Shown here: in pieces, positions 5,418 to 7,474 of the stretch
How positions within the stretch are numbered: the stretch's first letter is position 1
Layout: each line of letters starts with the position of its first letter
Assembly (NCBI GenBank): GCA_004211235.1
Contig: SEEY01000177.1
Coordinates: 1 to 7,474, forward strand
Origin: Rubrivivax sp.
GTDB taxonomy: Bacteria > Pseudomonadota > Gammaproteobacteria > Burkholderiales > Burkholderiaceae
Direction: 5' to 3'
Length of the DNA: 7,474 nucleotides
The notes under the pieces: model-generated
Seen by the model: only the letters and a program-made list of their open reading frames with translations
Database searches by the model: none
Told to the model about the DNA's origin: nothing
Made by a program: the position numbers and the translations under genes

Positions 5418-6176
5418 ATGCTGACCGAGCAACGCCACCTGGCCATCCTGGACGAACTGCATCAGGCGGGCCGCGTGCTCGCTCGCGAGCTCGCCGAGCG
5501 ACTGGACGTGTCGGAGGACACCATCCGCCGGGACCTGCGCGAGCTGTCCACCCGCGGCGCCTTGCAGCGTGTGCATGGCGGCGCCCTGCCGGTGTCGCCA
5601 GCGCTGGCCAACCTCGCGCGGCGCAGCGCCATCGCGGTGGACGAGAAGCGGGCGCTGGGCAGACGGGCGGCGTCGCTCATCGCCGACGGACAGCTTGTCT
5701 TCGTCGACGGCGGCACCAGCACGCTGGCGATGGTGCAGCAGCTGCCGCCGGCCTTGCGGGCGACGGTCGCCACCCACAGCCCGGTCATCGCGTCCGCGCT
5801 CATCGAACACCCGAGCGTGGAGGTGCTGCTGCTGGGCGGGCGGCTCTTCAAGCATTCCGGCGTGGCGGTCGGCGCGGGCGTGGCACAGGCCATCCAGTCG
5901 CTGCGGGCGGACTGCTATTTCCTCGGCGTCACGGGCATCGAGGCCGCGTTCGGCTTGTCCACCGGCGATGCGGAAGAGGCCCAGGTCAAGGCCTTGTTGA
6001 TGGCCAGCGCCGCCGAGACGGTGCTGATGGCCAGCAGCGACAAGCTCGGCAAGGTCTCGCCATACCGCATCGCGCCGCTGGCCGCGCTGGCGACACTGAT
6101 CGTCACGGCCCAGGCGGACGCGGCGGTGCTGGACACGCTGCGCCGGCCCGGGCTGGACGTCCTCGTCAGTGCGTGA
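5418..6176 (+). CDS. DeoR-family transcriptional regulator
   Basis: A 252-residue DNA-binding repressor-type protein. The N-terminal DeoR helix-turn-helix (about 2-57) reads MLTEQRHLAILDELHQAG, then LAERLDVSEDTIRRDLREL with the recognition helix near 31-43, ending RVHGGALP. The DeoR C-terminal sensor domain (about 73-232) has EKRALGRRAASLI, the sugar-phosphate loop FVDGGTST (95-102), THSPVIA, LLLGGRLF, FLGVTGIEAAFGLST and SSDKLGK. The family usually senses phosphorylated sugars or nucleoside-derived sugars; the specific effector cannot be told. Length matches the family norm of about 250. The ATG at 5418 is chosen because it puts MLTEQRH at the domain start; a longer in-frame start at 5352 would overlap the divergent gene and add unconserved residues. 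No sugar kinase or transporter lies beside it, so the divergent Nudix-fusion gene is the best target candidate. Confidence 0.94.
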   Translation: MLTEQRHLAILDELHQAGRVLARELAERLDVSEDTIRRDLRELSTRGALQRVHGGALPVSPALANLARRSAIAVDEKRALGRRAASLIADGQLVFVDGGTSTLAMVQQLPPALRATVATHSPVIASALIEHPSVEVLLLGGRLFKHSGVAVGAGVAQAIQSLRADCYFLGVTGIEAAFGLSTGDAEEAQVKALLMASAAETVLMASSDKLGKVSPYRIAPLAALATLIVTAQADAAVLDTLRRPGLDVLVSA

Positions 6177-6238
6177 CCAACCCGCCGTGGCCTGCAACAG
6201 CGCGCACTCCAGGCTGGCGCTGCAGCCGCCGCGGTTGG
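6177..6238 (+). terminator. Imperfect long stem-loop just after the DeoR gene, possible terminator
   Basis: Immediately after the TGA, CCAACC (6177-6182) pairs with GGTTGG (6233-6238). Inside, CTGC (6192-6195) pairs with GCAG (6222-6225) and AGCGC (6199-6203) with GCGCT (6217-6221), separated by a three-base bulge, with a loop at 6204-6216. There are unpaired GC-rich stretches and no T-run follows, so this is a structural candidate only. Beyond it, 6239-6346 is non-coding and holds the start region of the next gene. Confidence 0.3.
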
Positions 6239-6272
6239 ACATGCACCTCGTTCCCGGCCCCAGGCTTGTGCG

Positions 6273-6301
6273 TAGAAAAGGCGCCGAGCCGGGTCGATAA
6301 G
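6273..6301 (+). promoter_or_regulatory. Weak sigma-70-like promoter for the ketoacyl synthase gene
   Basis: TAGAAA (6273-6278) and GATAAG (6296-6301), spaced 17 bp, each match four of six consensus bases. They lie in the only less GC-rich part of the 170-bp spacer, about 45 bases before the ATG at 6347. No strong Shine-Dalgarno is visible before that ATG; AGGCGG (6324-6329) is too far upstream to be ideal. Confidence 0.25.
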
Positions 6302-6346
6302 ATTTCAGGCTTCGTACTTCAGCAGGCGGCGGCTTCCGTCCTCACT

Positions 6347-7474
6347 ATGCAAGCTTCATTTCCGCCCGTCGTCATCAGCGGCACCGGCCTGTACCGCCCG
6401 CCCCACGTCATCACCAATGCCGAGCTGGTCGAGGCCTTCAATGCCTATGCCGACTTGCAGAACGCCGAGCACGCCGAGGCGATTGCAGCCGGCGAGCGTG
6501 TGGCGCTGACACACTCCAGCGTCGAATTCATCGAGAAGGCCTCGGGCATCAAGCAGCGCTACGTCGTCGAGAAGAGCGGCGTGCTCGACCCGACGCGCAT
6601 GTACCCGCGCTTCACGCCGCGTGGCGACGACGAGATCTCGCTGATGGCGGAAATTGCCGTCGATGCGGCTCGCCAGGCCCTGGCGCAGGCCAACAAGACG
6701 GGTGCGCACATCGACGCCGTGCTCTGCTCCAGCGCCAACATGCAGCGCGCCTATCCGGCGATGGCGGTCGAGATCCAGCAGGCGCTCGGCGCTGGCGGCT
6801 ATGGCTTCGACATGAACGTGGCTTGCTCCTCCGCCACCTTCGCGCTGGAGCAGGCCTTCAACGCGGTGCGCTCGGGCGCGAGCAAGTGCGTGCTGGTCGT
6901 GAACCCCGAGATCACGTCGGCCCACCTGGAATGGCGGGACCGCGACTGCCATTTCATCTTCGGTGACGTCTGCACGGCCGTCATCGTCGAGCGCGCCGAA
7001 GACGCAACCGGGCCGGAGCAGTGGGAGATCCTCGGCACCCAGCTGGCCACGCAGTTCAGCAGCAACATCCGCAACAACTTCGGCTTCATGAACCGCGCCG
7101 AGGATCGCGATCCGAGCGACCGCGACCTGACCTTCTACCAGGAGGGCCGCAAGGTCTTCAAGGAAGTGGTGCCCATGGCGGCCGCCCACATCGAGACCCA
7201 CCTCGGCAAGCTCGGGCTGGAGCCGACGCAGGTGCGGCGCTACTGGCTGCACCAGGCCAACCAGGGCATGAACCAGCTGGTCATCAAGAAGCTCGTCGGC
7301 GCCGACGCCGGCAGTGAAGTGGCGCCGCTGATCCTGGACGAATACGCCAACACCGCGTCGGCCGGCTCCATCATTGCCTTCCACCAGCACCGCAGCGACC
7401 TGCAGGCCGGCGACACCGGCGTCATCTGCTCGTTCGGCGCCGACGAGCTTCTTGATGACCAGCTGGTTCATGCC
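6347..7474 (+). CDS. Beta-ketoacyl-ACP synthase III (FabH family), 3' end replaced by foldback sequence and cut by window edge
   Basis: A thiolase-fold condensing enzyme of the KAS III type, which joins an acyl-CoA primer to malonyl-ACP in fatty-acid or related acyl-chain synthesis. The catalytic triad is complete: Cys160 in MNVACSSATFAL, His302 in YWLHQANQGMNQ and Asn335 in EYANTASAGS. N-terminal VISGTGLYRPPHVITN and SGIKQRYV (66-73) fit the family. With about 365 authentic residues before the break it is longer than the housekeeping FabH (about 320), with extra sequence before residue 66 and around 77-90. It thus belongs to a long KAS III subgroup whose primer specificity I cannot assign. 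Authentic homology ends at CSFGA (365), where GYS is expected. The frame instead continues as DELLDDQLVHA, which is the antisense of 7265-7303, and reaches the edge without a stop. Trust residues 1-365 only. Confidence 0.92.
   Translation, partial: MQASFPPVVISGTGLYRPPHVITNAELVEAFNAYADLQNAEHAEAIAAGERVALTHSSVEFIEKASGIKQRYVVEKSGVLDPTRMYPRFTPRGDDEISLMAEIAVDAARQALAQANKTGAHIDAVLCSSANMQRAYPAMAVEIQQALGAGGYGFDMNVACSSATFALEQAFNAVRSGASKCVLVVNPEITSAHLEWRDRDCHFIFGDVCTAVIVERAEDATGPEQWEILGTQLATQFSSNIRNNFGFMNRAEDRDPSDRDLTFYQEGRKVFKEVVPMAAAHIETHLGKLGLEPTQVRRYWLHQANQGMNQLVIKKLVGADAGSEVAPLILDEYANTASAGSIIAFHQHRSDLQAGDTGVICSFGADELLDDQLVHA
7265..7474. repeat. Perfect 41-bp inverted repeat at the right end (foldback)
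   Basis: Bases 7434-7474 are the exact reverse complement of 7265-7305, with 128 bases between. The match runs to the last base of the window, so it may be longer. The inner edge lies at TCGGCGCCGA; around 7295-7306 this is part of a 12-bp palindrome (GTCGGCGCCGAC), and a near-identical TTCGGCGCCGAC occurs at 7433-7444. That microhomology is where a strand switch would join the two orientations. Both arms fall in the ketoacyl synthase gene, and the distal arm interrupts its conserved C-terminus. Confidence 0.95.

Noticed and set aside
6356..7471. Long open frame on the minus strand (371 codons) opposite the ketoacyl synthase gene, starting MNQLVIKKLVGA.
   Set aside because: It is the antisense frame of a clear KAS III gene. 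Its first residues copy the real protein only because of the terminal inverted repeat; the rest has no domain character.
1..7474. Mobile elements, tRNA or rRNA genes, prophage or defence genes.
   Set aside because: No transposase, integrase, tRNA cloverleaf, rRNA segment or known defence protein is recognisable; apart from the terminal foldback the layout is ordinary chromosomal.

Overview
The window is about two-thirds G+C or higher, densely coded and free of phage or transposon genes. The proteins have the flavour of a betaproteobacterium of the order Burkholderiales (Sphaerotilaceae/Comamonadaceae-like); this is a judgement from composition and protein style, not a database result. It looks like an ordinary chromosomal segment, probably a whole short contig, because its right end folds back on itself.

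Left to right: the 5' part of valS (1-404, minus strand, running off the left edge). Divergent from it is a compact four-gene plus-strand unit (559-3115): a small histidine-rich Spy/CpxP-like protein without a signal peptide, a small ferredoxin, an OmpR-type response regulator and its histidine kinase. These genes overlap or sit within 6 bp of each other, so they are probably one operon. A convergent junction (3116-3226) carries a duplicated copy of the end of guaC plus hairpin-forming sequence. GMP reductase guaC (3198-4175, minus) follows, then a 191-bp spacer packed with hairpins. Next is a NudK-like Nudix protein fused to a DUF4406/nucleoside-deoxyribosyltransferase-like domain (4367-5359, minus). 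A DeoR-type regulator (5418-6176, plus) diverges from it across 58 bp. Last is a KAS III (FabH-family) ketoacyl synthase (6347 onward, plus), cut at the right edge.

Two functional themes stand out. The first is the two-component operon. The kinase has almost no periplasmic loop, but its cytoplasmic N-terminus is rich in His/Arg/Trp and contains an RWHxHH segment resembling the start of the CpxP-like protein. This suggests a cytoplasmic or membrane signal (metal or redox are the obvious guesses), with the ferredoxin as a possible redox partner. The second is nucleotide metabolism: guaC, the Nudix/DUF4406 fusion and a divergent DeoR regulator lie side by side.

The last 41 bases are a perfect inverted copy of 7265-7305 inside the ketoacyl synthase gene and replace its expected C-terminus. 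I read this as a foldback or assembly artefact rather than biology, so the final ~11 codons should not be trusted.
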